64,000 bases of DNA, from the NCBI GenBank assembly GCA_037833965.1, contig AP031355.1:29413501-29477500 (forward strand), written 5' to 3'. Position 1 is the first letter of the stretch. Each line of letters starts with the position of its first letter. Positions 35,924-45,930 of this stretch are shown one piece after another. Both the position numbers and the translations under genes were made by a program. The notes beneath the pieces are model-generated. The model was given only the letters and a program-made list of their open reading frames with translations, did not search any database and was not told where the DNA came from. This stretch comes from Marchantia polymorpha subsp. ruderalis. Taxonomy: Eukaryota; Streptophyta; Marchantiopsida; Marchantiales; Marchantiaceae.

Positions 35924-37337
35924 TCCAAAACAAGCAAACTCTTGTATCACAAAAGTTGATGGAACGAGCGCTCAATTAGACTCTTTCAAACGCTTGACCT
36001 TCTTTGTCTTCTTGCTTGGCTTCCAGAGAATACTTGAACGTGAATGAGCACTTGTGACTCACTGGTACAATTTATTTCAACAACTTCTATACAAGACAAT
36101 ATAGAAGACTAAATTGTGTGCAGATTTACATTCAAAACTTTGCCCAAAAATGTACAAACAAGTAACATGTCCCAGGAAGACATGGAAGAGAGGATACCGA
36201 GACAACAATATAGGAAGTGAAGGATACTAGATGGCAAATATGAACTGGTAATTCCTATCTTGAAATCGAATGCAGCTCGAATGTGCACAAGAAATAAAGC
36301 TGCTAAAATATATCTGTTTGGGGTCCAACTTCAAAATCAGTGTCAACATTAACCTCTAACATGTCAAAGTTGTAATAAAAGGCTAAAACTGCAGTATAGC
36401 AGCAAAAAGGTCGAACCCACAGGGATAGAGGCAACACACAAAGTACAAAGTGTCACGTTTTAACAAACTATTGAAGAGTTTGAATTCTCAAGTGACTGTC
36501 ACTCCCAGAAATACTGCAAGTGCTCAACTCGGAGGTCACTCGGAGGACGCACAGTGTAGCGTAGTTCACCCCAACACACACTTGAAACTATAAACACAAC
36601 TCAGAGGTCAGTTAGGACCTCCACTTAAGATTCAGGGGGAAAGTTTCTCACGAGTACATTCAGAGGATCTGCAGGTAGTGCTCCCCAACTTCGGATTGTT
36701 AACTCTGAATGCTAGTGCAGAGCACCCGGTTTGGACTTCCTACTTTGGATGCGGTACCTTCGTCAAACCGAAGTCACTCACACGCGGTGAACAACACACT
36801 CGACTCACAAAACGCGCAGAGAATACGGGTGCCGAACTGAGAAACTCAACTGAGAAAAGATCGAGTGTCACACCATAATAGTCTATTGACGAGTTTGAAT
36901 TCTCAAGCATTAGTCATTCTTAGAAATACTGCGGAGGCTAGCTCCAAGGCGACTCAGGCAGCGTACAACCTGAATTGTTAACCAAGGTTTACTCGAAGTA
37001 ACAAAACTTCACTTTGGCATTCAGGGGGAAAAATCCCGAAGGAGTACAAACAGGAACAATCACCCAAAAGGTGTAAGTCCGAACTGCTCAAGTATCTAAC
37101 CAGTCTACACTAGCTCTGAGCATTCGGCCGAAGGCCTTCAGCTACAAAATGCGGTAACTTCGTCAAGCTGTAGCTCCTCTTGCGCGGTGACAGAAGTAAG
37201 GACACAAACGCGCAAAGAAGATGAGTTTCTGAACTGCACTTCCGAAACTGGAAAATCCCCAAGGCAAAACGCCTTGAACTACTTTATACCTTCTAAGTCC
37301 TAACTAACTAACACTCTACTCTACGCTACAATACATG

Positions 37338-38636
37338 TCATCTGCTATGCCTCATGTGCGAAGGCCAACCGCGCACTGCATCCCTACCAGACCAGTCTTC
37401 TGCTCTACTGCGCAATCCTAGCCGCCGCAACACCGCGGTCACCTCTGCCTCGAGGTTCGCAATGGCGTCCCGCGACCTCGCCAGGAAAGAATCTAACCGC
37501 TTCGCCACTCGCTGCCGGCTCCGACTGTCACCCGACATCAAGGCCGCCGCACGAATCTCTAACTCCCGTAAGGTGATTTTCTCCCGCGCTGCCACCTCCC
37601 AGAGAGTGTAACCTCTCAGACACTGGTTCACTTCCGCGATCAACTCCTCTCGCGTGCGATCTGTCGCGCGCCGGTTGTCGCCTTCAAACTGCACTAACTT
37701 CAGCTCCGCATCCGCACGCTACCCTCTCAATTCGTTGCACTGCGATTGCAGGCGACGCAGTAACTCTTCATCTGCCTTGCGTGCAATCTGACACTGCTCC
37801 AACAACCGCTTCTGCCGCACGAGCTCCTCTGCCAAGGTGCTATTCTGAATTCACTTCGAATGGAGCTCCGCCTCAATTGTTGCACGCTGCTTCTCAAATT
37901 CGCTCTAGGCCTTGGCTGCTGCGTCATCGCAAAGCTGTAGTATTGCCATCTGCAGTTTCCGCGAGAGTGTGAGATGTCCGTGCAGGGCATCGTTCTTCTC
38001 CCCCAACTCTCTGCACTGGCGGTCAAGGGAAATCAGTACGGGATTTGTCGCGACTTTGATTCGCGTCCGATTCCGCACCAATTCGACGTAAGATCTCCGA
38101 TGGCGGGGATTGGCATACTTCGCCGCCTTGCGATTGAGGTACCGTAATAGTGACACCACCTGCTCGCACAACACTCCTGTCGGCGTGCCTTGCACCGACT
38201 CCACTTCCTGCTCTTCCGAACCTGAGTCTTCGTTTTCTTCGTCCTCTGAGTCGAGGATCTCTGTCACCATAGAAATCCTCGGCGATTCCTTGGAACTAGG
38301 TCGCGTGGCTTCTGCTGCTGCGACCGCCGCTCCACTCCCGGCCAAGATCTCCAACGCGGTGGGAGATCTGGCTTCCGATGGGCCCGCTTCTCCTGCCCGA
38401 TCTGCTACTGACGGAGGCGCTTGTGCCGAAGGCACACGTGTATCCTCCTTCCGACCTTCGTCCTTGGCCAATTCCTCAAGTTGGGTCTGCGCCGAAGGCG
38501 CTTTCGCCGAAGGCGTTTGACCCGAAGTTCTCTGACCTAAAGGCTCCTCCCCACTCTTCTCCTGCGCCGAAGGCTCTTGACTCGAAGTCGAGTCGTCGAA
38601 CGTTACTTGCTCCGAGGCAAAGCACCTGTACTGCAA
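37338..38636 (-). pseudogene. gag-like coiled-coil ORF inside the 3.1 kb LTR-like segment
   Basis: One frame of 433 codons is interrupted by three stops (near 37905, 37853 and 37720) and no frameshift. The first 110 residues are low-complexity repeats based on PSAQ. Then come an acidic stretch (DSEDEENEDSGSEEQEVES), a conserved block PTGVLCEQVVSLLRYLNRKAAKYANPRHR, coiled coil, and a C-terminal block CLRGYTLWEVA...LREMEIRAAALMSGDSRSR-type. The same protein is encoded at 42510-43792 on the plus strand. Related proteins occur in moss retroelements as far as I recall. The role is unknown, perhaps capsid-like or accessory. Confidence 0.7.
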
Positions 38637-38934
38637 CCTCCGGGCTGACTCTCACTCAGTTTTACCTTTGATGGCTTTGCGGTAGCGCATCATGGTTTTA
38701 GAAGACTAGGATTCATCCTCACACTCATGTCCCAAACACTTTTCTCACAAACTCTCCATGTATCACTCCAACTCACACACAACCTCTCCTCACATCACTC
38801 TCTTCACATAAACGCAAACACACGTCGATACTCCAAAATACTCAAAAACTTCACTCCTTCATTCCTGAAACAAGTCCTCACACATGACTCTCCAAACTTG
38901 CTTGAGATGTGCTACTCTACCTCTCTATTTATAC

Positions 38935-38943
38935 TACTTGAGA
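38935..38943 (-). promoter_or_regulatory. TATA box in U3 of the LTR-like segment
   Basis: TATAAATAG on the minus strand lies 550 bp inside the segment from its TGTAA end and about 300 bp before the ATG of the coiled-coil ORF. Transcription from the LTR would thus include the ORF. Confidence 0.55.
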
Positions 38944-39514
38944 AGTTACCATAGTAACATGTGGTAATTTCTCCTAACTTACTTTTACCTAGGTAAGTTT
39001 GACTAACCCTCTCTATGTGGCAACATGCCATTGGTCTAGCTAAACCTTCTAGAAGTTTCCGAAATCCAAGGTTGAGGTGGCGACATGCCATTGGAAACTT
39101 TTAAACTTCTACAAGCTTCTTAGCCACTAATTCAACACTAGACTTAGTCTAGCCAATCATCTTTCATACATTTTAGTCTAACCAATCAAATCCAAGCTTT
39201 AAGTCAAAAATCTAATCCCTTGGAATCTAGAACTTTTGTATAAGACAAAATAGAAGTGCTCACTCATTGTAAAAAAAAAAATAGACGTGCTCACTCCACT
39301 CTTCTAGAACTCCTCTACTTAATCCTTCAACTATAGACATTGTAGCCAAACTTAGTCATGACTAGATAATTTTAGTTGTAACTAACTAGTTTAGTCATAA
39401 CTTGCTAGACTTAGCTATGCCTTGGCTAATCGTACTTAATCACTTGACCACTTCTAGGACTTAGTACATATGTGCAACACCCGGTCTTACATTTATCCCC
39501 GGACCAAGATTTCA

Positions 39515-39930
39515 CTACGCCCTTAGAGTGAAAGAATCTGATCTTCGATGGAATAACTTCAACTTGTCGTGGTTGACTCGATCGAAGTGACGTCCTCCTA
39601 ACTCCTTGATGTCATAAGTAAAATTTCCCCACACCTTCTCAACTATGAAAGGATCAAAGTACTTAGGAAGAAACTTTTTCCTTGCTCTCTTGTATCTAAT
39701 TGCGTCAAACAACATCACCCAATCACCTTCCTTTAACGGCTTTAAGTTGTGATTTCCACTTCGTTTGTCGTGATACTTCTTCTGCAACTGTTGAGCACAC
39801 TCCACTCGTACCAAGGCCAAAGCTCTATCTTCCTCCAACTCCATCAGCTATTGCTGGCGAGACTTGACAGCTTCCACTCCATTCGCTTTCTTCATCTTCT
39901 GTTGAATCGTTGTGAATGTTGTCAAGTCAA
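39515..39930 (-). pseudogene. Ty3/gypsy integrase C-terminal fragment
   Basis: The minus-strand ORF reads LELEEDRALALVRVECAQQLQKKYHD, GDWVMLFDAIRYKRARKKFLPKYFDPFIVEKVWGNFTYDIKELGG and RVNHDKLKLFHRR. This is the end of a gypsy integrase, including its SH3-like GDWV domain. A stop follows SRQQ upstream, and the sequence ends abruptly near 39930 where flanking DNA begins. Reverse transcriptase, RNase H and the integrase core are absent, so this is a 5'-truncated copy. Confidence 0.85.
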
Positions 39931-40213
39931 ACTGTTAGAAAAAACAAATTAAGAAAAAAGTTAGATGTGGAGGAGAAAATTTGGCACATACCTCACATAA
40001 AGCATACATCCACCAGATGAATCTGAACTGAAATGGCAAAAGGCAAAGTGATCCACGTGCAGTCTATGTACCACAAAATAACAATGATCTACGAGAGTTC
40101 AATCCAACTGAAATACTGACAATCAACACCAGATTAATACAAAAATATCTTTCATTACACAATGTCATATAAATAAAATCAACATCTCAAAATACAACTG
40201 AAACAAAACTTAC

Positions 40214-40312
40214 ATCATACTTGGTTGTCGCAAACGTTCTGTCCAACGCAAGAGGCTTATTTTGAGAGTAGTGAATTTTCATACCCAACTGCCATTTGGA
40301 TTGAAGAACCAA
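40214..40312 (-). pseudogene. MULE-like transposase exon piece (first catalytic Asp)
   Basis: The minus strand reads SKWQLGMKIHYSQNKPLALD and then RTFATTKYD. This corresponds to the MULE block before and around DSTFGTNKY, with the Asp of LDRTF as the first catalytic residue. It ends at a GT donor (40213). Upstream it abuts the 4.45 kb insertion, and the same frame continues at 44767-44840 on the far side. Confidence 0.75.
40308..40312. repeat. 5-bp target-site duplication, left (ACCAA)
   Basis: Repeated at 44767-44771, on the other side of the TG...CA unit. Five-base duplications are typical of LTR-element integration. Confidence 0.88.
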
Positions 40313-40732
40313 TGTGGTAACCCACTTTTTGTTTTTGGTCCGAAAAAAAATTTATTTGGAAAATAAGTACCGCGGCAATACTGTAAATAGTAATTGGTAC
40401 GTAAAATAGAGGAAAAAGGTAGAATCACGGGTCGCAGAGAATCTAGGAGTTGGAGGGGGTTTAGGCCGAGGTCGAGCGCCTTGGACGGAGCGGATTCCTG
40501 CTAAGGGGAGCGCCTTCGACGCCTTTGGCAAAAGCTCCTTTTGTGAGGTGTCTTCGGCTAAAAGGCCTTCGGCACAGACGCATGCAGAGGAGCTTTCGCT
40601 GAAAACGTACGAAGCATGCGACACATAGCGCCTTTGTCACAGGGAAAACGACCTCGTCACTTCAAACGCCTTCGGCACTAGCGCCTTCGTCGCTAGGTTT
40701 CGTCTTCGGCGGAAGTAATGCCTTCGCTTCTA

Positions 40733-40812
40733 GGATGCTCCTTCGGTGGAAGGATGCGCCTTCGGTGGAAGGATGCGCCTTCGGTGGAAGGATGCGCCTT
40801 CGGCGGAAGAAG
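40733..40812. repeat. minisatellite, 19-bp unit x4
   Basis: CTTCGGTGGAAGGATGCGC starts at 40741, 40760 and 40779, with a variant at 40798. The CCTTCGGC core also recurs throughout 40480-40920 and in the PSAQ-coding part of the nearby ORF. Confidence 0.88.
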
Positions 40813-41399
40813 AAAGGACAAAGGAAACGGTGGAAGTCCGTGCCTTCGCCGTGAGCGCCTTCGTCGCTAGTGCCTTCGGCGGTAGATGACTTCGGCGGTA
40901 CGCGAACGGAGAACGGCGTTGGCAGAAATCAGCGGGATGAAGATTGAATGTTCAAGTGTGGGAGTTCGCGCAACGACAGAGCGTGAATTCGCGCGTGCAA
41001 ATTGAGCCGTTAGGCCTCCGTGCCGGCATAGCATTCAAGCGGGCCGCGGCCAGCCCAAGTGTCGAACGATGAGCAATCTTGATCGCCGAAGGAAAGGACT
41101 CACTCTCACATTTTCAATTTTGCATTCGCTAGAGCTCGCGACGCGCAGCCGGAGAATCAGCGGAGAAAATTGCAACAGAGTGTGCGGGGAATTTGCCCAG
41201 AGTGCGCAGCAGCAGAGTGCGTTGCGGAAAAGTCCTTGCAGCAGTCTTGTGGAGAATTTGCGGAGAGCTCGCTGAAAGTTTGAGAGTGGGAGAGAATTGC
41301 AGAGAGAGATTACAGCGAGTTCGGCCGAGCTCCCGACGCACAGTAGTTGAGTTTGCAGAGAGTTGCAAGAAGTTTGCGGCAGCAGAGAGCACGAGTTTG

Positions 41400-43792
41400 C
41401 AGAGACTTTGCAAGAGTTCAATGACCAGGTCAACTCAGCTGCGGATGGTCCCGCTGAAAGTGCCGCAGATCGGACTGCGCGCATTTCAAGACGAGCTGCT
41501 GGCAGTAAAGCTCGACTTCCTCCTATGGGGATGGAACTGGGTGTGCTCGGAGATGGTCCGGGAGTGGCTGCGGAAGAAGAACCAACCTCTGCGTGGTTAT
41601 CGACCGCACCCGGAGAGGTGGCAAGTCAGTGATTGGGAGCGGATCTTGGGAAGGTGTGCGGGAGAGGAAGGCGACCTCGTATTCGAGTGTGAGAGTGTGC
41701 AGGTCACGAAGGAAGAAGAAATTTCCTTCGGTGCACTTTTCAAGAACTGCAAGTCGAGCAAGAACAGGTACAAGACCCGTGACTACAAGAATTGCAAGCG
41801 GAGGAATGTCGCGGTAGCACTCCTCCAGATTTTACAGCAGCACCACACCACCTACATGACATCTTGGCAGGTGGGGTTTGTGGAGCTGGCGTTGGCAGGA
41901 ACTCCGATTCATTGGGCTCGGATTCTGTGGAAGGCAATGGGACAACACGAGCAGCAGGAGAAGGGGGAATCGATCAATCACCTCTCCTCCTTCTTGATCA
42001 ATTTCTATCGGCCGATGGGGTGTTTGACAGCAACAGAGCGGGTACAATTTCCCTTGCTGTCACGAACAAATCCGGGCAGGTATGTGAAGGACGTCGAGGT
42101 TGATACCGACACCGACGACTTGGTCGAGCTGCCAGCAAACCACCAGCTCGACCAAGAATGGAAGACGAACCACGGAGGGAGCGGGTACCGCGGAAGCGGA
42201 AGTGGAATGGAGAAGCGGACCAGAGCCAGCGGGAAGTGCCTGCTGCTCCAGTCAGACGTCGGGCGAACCACGAACCCGCAAGTCAACCGAAGGAGAAGAC
42301 ACGCAAGCTTGTTTTGCCGGCGAGCATCGCGGACATAGGACGAGCCGCGGAGACGAGAAACTCACCATCCTCGGAGGAGGATGTGAGTGCAGGAGTTCTT
42401 GGGACGTTAGCTGATCTCCCTGCAACGAAGGCACGAACGTCTTCAGAGGAAGCGCGTAGGCCTTCGGGCCAAGGAAGATGGCATGCGGCACACGCCAACA
42501 TGCTAGCGACGGAGAAGTGCTTGGCTTCCGAGCAAGTACCCTTCGATGACTCAACTTCAGGTCAAGAGCCTTCGGCGCAGGAGCAGAGTAGGGAGGAGCC
42601 TTCGGCTCAACGGACTTCGGGTCAAGCGCCTTCGGCGCAGACGCAACTTGAGCAATCTACGGCGGACGAAGGCAGAAAGGAGGAGACACGCGTGCCTTCG
42701 ATGCAGGAGCCTTTGGCACAAGCGCCTTCGGCGGTAGCAGTCCGGGCAGTTGAAGCAGGCCCACCGAGAGCAAGTTCTCCCACCCCGTTGGAGCTGTTGG
42801 CAGGACATGGAGCGGAGGTCGCGGCAGAAGAAGTTGCGTGACTCAGCTCAAGAGAATCACCGAGGATTTTTGTGGCGACATAATTCCTCGAGACCGAAGA
42901 TGACACGGGATCGGAGGAAGAGGAAGTGGATTCGGTGCGAGGTACACCGACCGGAGTGCTCTTCGAGCAGGTGGTACCACTACTACGGTACCTTGATCGC
43001 AAGGCGACTAGGTACGCGGATCCCCGCCATCGAGGATCCTACGTTGAGTTGGTTAAGAATCGGACTCGGATTAAGGTAGCAACGAATTCCGAGCTAATAG
43101 CCTTGAACCGGAAGTACCGGCAGCTAGAGGAGCGGTACGACTTCCTGCAGGAGCAGTTTACCCTGTCACGCAGACTGCAGAAGAAAGCGCTGGAGCTGCG
43201 AGATTCTATGGTAGCCGACGCCCAGAGCAAATTTGAAGCACAGCGTGCGAAGATCTGGGCGGAGCTCAATTCCGAGCGAGCTCAAAATTGCATCTTGGCA
43301 GAGGAGCTCGTGCGGCAGACGCGGTTGCTGGAGCAGAGTGAACTCGCACGAAAGGCGGACGAGGAGTTACTGCCTCGATTGCAATCGCAGTGTGAAGAAT
43401 TGAGAGCGAAGCGTGCGGAGGCGGAGTTAAAGTTGATAGAATTTGAAGACCACAATCGGCGCCCGACAGATCGCACGCGAGAGGAGTTAGTAGCGCGAGT
43501 TGACCAGTGCCTTAGAGGTTATACTCGCTGGGAGATTGCAACGCGGAAGAGAGTGACCTTGCGCGAGATGGAGATTCGTGCGGCGGCTTTGATGTCGGGT
43601 GACAGTCAGAGTCGGCGGCGCGTGGCGAAGCGGTTGGAGTCATTCCCCTCGAGGTCGTGGGACGCCATTGCGAAACTCGGGGCAGAGGTGACCCAGGTGT
43701 TGCGGCGGCTCGGACTGCGCAGGAGAGCAAACGATTGGACGGGTAGGAAGTTAGTGCGTAGTCGGCCTTCGCACAAGAGGCATAGCAGATGA
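41400..43792 (+). pseudogene. gag-like gene inside the 4.45 kb unit, frameshifted
   Basis: Three collinear segments in two or three frames form one decayed gene. The first is about 41430-42130 (REWLRKKNQPLRGYRPHPER, DWERILGRCAGEEGDLVFE, VAVALLQILQQHHTTYMT, LALAGTPIHWARILWKAM, TNPGRYVKDVEVDTDTDD). The second is 42158-42841, with PSAQ repeats. The third is 42926-43792, with coiled coil and CLRGYTRWEIATRKRVTLRE. A frameshift lies near 42130 and stops lie at 42839-42885. The first segment looks like the helical core of a retrotransposon gag from mosses. The last segment is the homologue of 38636-37338. There is no zinc knuckle and no protease. Confidence 0.7.
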
Positions 43793-43849
43793 AGCGTAGA
43801 GTAGAGTGTTAGGTAGTTAGGATTGTAGAGTGTATAAAGTAGTTCAAGG

Positions 43850-44690
43850 CATTGGCTTTGGGATTTTCCAGTTTTGGAAGTTCAGTTCAAGAACTCGTTT
43901 TCTCTGCGCGTTTGTATCCTTCGTTCTGTCACCGCGCAAGAGGAGCTACAGCTTGTCAAAGTTACCGCATTTTGTAGCTGAAGGCCTTCGGCCGAATGTT
44001 TTGAGTTAGCAGATAGTCTAGTCAGGATCTTCAAATTCGGACTTACACCTTCGGACGATTTTCCCTGTTTGTATTCCTTCGGGATTTTTCCACCTAAATG
44101 CCAAAGTGAAGTTTTGTTAACTTCGGAGTAAGCCTTGGTTGAAATTCAGATTGTGTGTGTTACGCTGCTTGAGGCGCCTTAGGGGTAGCCTCTGCAGTAT
44201 TTCTGGAAATGACTAGTGCATGAGAATTCAAACTCGTCAATAGACTGTTAAGTTGTGACACTGAATCTTTTCTCAACTCAGTTTCTCAGTTCGGATTTCT
44301 GTATTCTCTGCGCGTTTTGTGAATTGAGTGTGTTGTTCACCGCGTGAGAGTGACTTCGGTTTGACGACGGTACCGCATCCGAAGTAGGCAGTTCAACCCG
44401 GATGCCGTGCACTAGCAGTAACTAGTGGAAGGGTTGTAAATTCGGAGTTGGGGTGACTACCTACAGATCCTTTGAGCATACTCTTGAGAAACTTTACCCT
44501 TGAACCTTAAGTGGAGATCCTAACCGACCTATGAGTTGTGCTTTTATAGTTTCAGGTGTGTATTGGGGTGAACTACGCTGCACTTTGCGTCCTCTGAGTG
44601 ACCTCCGAGTTGAGCACTAGCAATATTTCAGGGAGTGACAGTAGTTTGAGAATTCAAACTCCTCAATAGGCTGTTAAAACGTGACATTTA
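43850..44690. repeat. two diverged ~415 bp tandem units at the 3' end of the TG...CA unit
   Basis: TTCTCTGCGCGTTTTG/TGTATC, CACCGCG, TACCGCAT and GAGAATTCAAACTC(G/C)TCAATAG(A/G)CTGTTAA occur in the same order near 43900-44250 and 44300-44690. The inverted relative at 36371-37330 has the same double structure, so the duplication predates both insertions. Confidence 0.75.
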
Positions 44691-44766
44691 GTACTTTGGG
44701 TGTTGCATCTGTCCTTGTGGGTTCGACCTTTTGCTGCTATACTGCAGTTTTAGCCTTTGGTGGGTT

Positions 44767-44771
44767 ATTAC
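44767..44771. repeat. 5-bp target-site duplication, right (ACCAA)
   Basis: Direct copy of 40308-40312, closing the TG...CA unit. Confidence 0.88.
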
Positions 44772-45930
44772 AACCAACATGAAATCTTGGGACGGATTTG
44801 CAGATATATACTGTTGATGTAGAAGCACAAAATGCGGATGCGCATTAATTCAAATCTGCACTAACTGTTGGTCGTTTTCATGAAACATATAAGGTTCCCT
44901 TGCCACCTTTGCTTTTATGTTGTGCAAATCTTTCAAATGAATAGTGTCATCCTTAGCTCCTCTTATGGACCATGAAAGAGCTGCACGATCATTAAAAGGA
45001 CAGTCTGGACCTCCTGTTTTAAATGCATGTCAAAAACTTGTGGAATTGTCCAACCCCATCTGAAAAGTTGCTCTATGTTTTGTCTGAGCTCGTTCGTAAT
45101 TCGTGGAGCATATGCACACTTTGGACTCCAAGGAACAACTTCATTTTCTGCATTTCTTCCGAGACACCTGTTTCCTTTATCATTACAATGAAACTTGCAA
45201 CACAAATGAAAACATCGAGTTAATATTAATTCATATTTATGAAATAACATCATCACCATGATAACGTATACATCAACAAGTTCAGACGGTAAAAACATGT
45301 AAACAAAATACTCTTACCTTTGTTTGTAATATATGACTGCAGTCTCAAGTTCTGATTTGTAATATGTAACAACAAAGTTACAAAGACATACTCTCTTCAA
45401 TCGATCATTGAAGTTAATATATCTTGATTGTGATCTACTATTGTCACATAATCCGAGAGGTGGATAGATGCCTTTTCTGGGTATTGTGTCTGAAATTCAA
45501 GAAGGATGGTTGAATGGTCCAAAAGCACTTTAATAAGTTATTGTTTTTATCCAAGCAGTTTTTGGGCCTGGTCTATCATTGGTTCGTCTTTTCCAAAGGC
45601 TTGTTTCAAATTCTATATTTCTTCTGCCTTCACCATCCACAAAATTATCTACCCTTTCACTTGGAATACGAGCTAACTCCACAAGAGAATGATGCATTTC
45701 CCAAGCCCATTGCAAATCATCTGCATAGAATGTTCTTGTAGGAGGTGATTGAACAGGAATTCTACTGTCCATTGTGACACAAGTGTTCCTTTTTTGTCAA
45801 GGAAAAACAACCAGGATCTAATTCTGTTTGGATAAATGTGGCCAAGTAAATTGTCTCTGCAGACGATAGACACATCTTCTTCCCTTCAGCTGCTAGCTGC
45901 CTCAAGGTATATCCATGTCTAAACCTAACA
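44767..45930 (-). pseudogene. MULE-like transposase gene, N-terminal exons
   Basis: Minus-strand blocks read LRQLAAEGKKMCLSSAETIY (about 45890), then 45772-45530, then 45298-44963. The last contains WSPKCAYAPRITNELRQNIE and WGWTIPQVFDMHLKQEVQ, followed in a shifted frame by DLHNIKAKVARE. This matches the DNA-binding/N-terminal half of FAR1/MULE-like transposases. Near 44840-44772 the frame (HPHFVLLHQQYISANPSQDF) runs straight into the piece at 40312 once the TG...CA unit and one ACCAA are ignored. Frameshifts make it a pseudogene. Confidence 0.65.

Larger units (their letters stand above)
36371..39493 (-). mobile_element. Ty3/gypsy 3' LTR-like segment, 3.1 kb, carrying a coiled-coil ORF
   Basis: On the minus strand the segment starts TGTAAGACCGGGTG directly after a purine-rich tract (GGGGATAAA, about 39494-39502) and ends TTACA at 36371. 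That gives TGTAA...TTACA ends, as in an LTR. A TATA box lies at 38943-38935. About 270 nt of leader follow, then the gag-like ORF (38636-37338), then about 0.96 kb of noncoding tail shared in inverted orientation with 43800-44766. No 5-bp duplication pairs with its left flank, and the element is truncated near 39930. Confidence 0.7.
40313..44766 (+). mobile_element. complete 4.45 kb TG...CA unit (solo LTR-like) with gag-like gene
   Basis: It begins TGTGGTAACCCAC and ends GTGGGTTATTACA. These ends are reverse complements with two mismatches, and they are flanked by ACCAA on both sides. Inside are a GC-richer first part with a 19-bp minisatellite, a gag-like gene (about 41400-43792) and a 0.96 kb tail made of two diverged ~415 bp units. 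No reverse transcriptase, integrase, purine tract or primer-binding site is seen. It is therefore best read as a solo LTR containing a gene, or a non-autonomous element with LTR-type ends. It interrupts an exon of the MULE-like transposase. Confidence 0.83.

Noticed and set aside
40352-40624. 90-codon minus-strand ORF rich in AEG/ASK
   Set aside because: Antisense of the CCTTCGGC repeats. GC-rich low-complexity DNA keeps several frames open.
41035-41484. 149-codon minus-strand ORF in the 4.45 kb unit
   Set aside because: Leu/Ser-rich antisense shadow with no domain.
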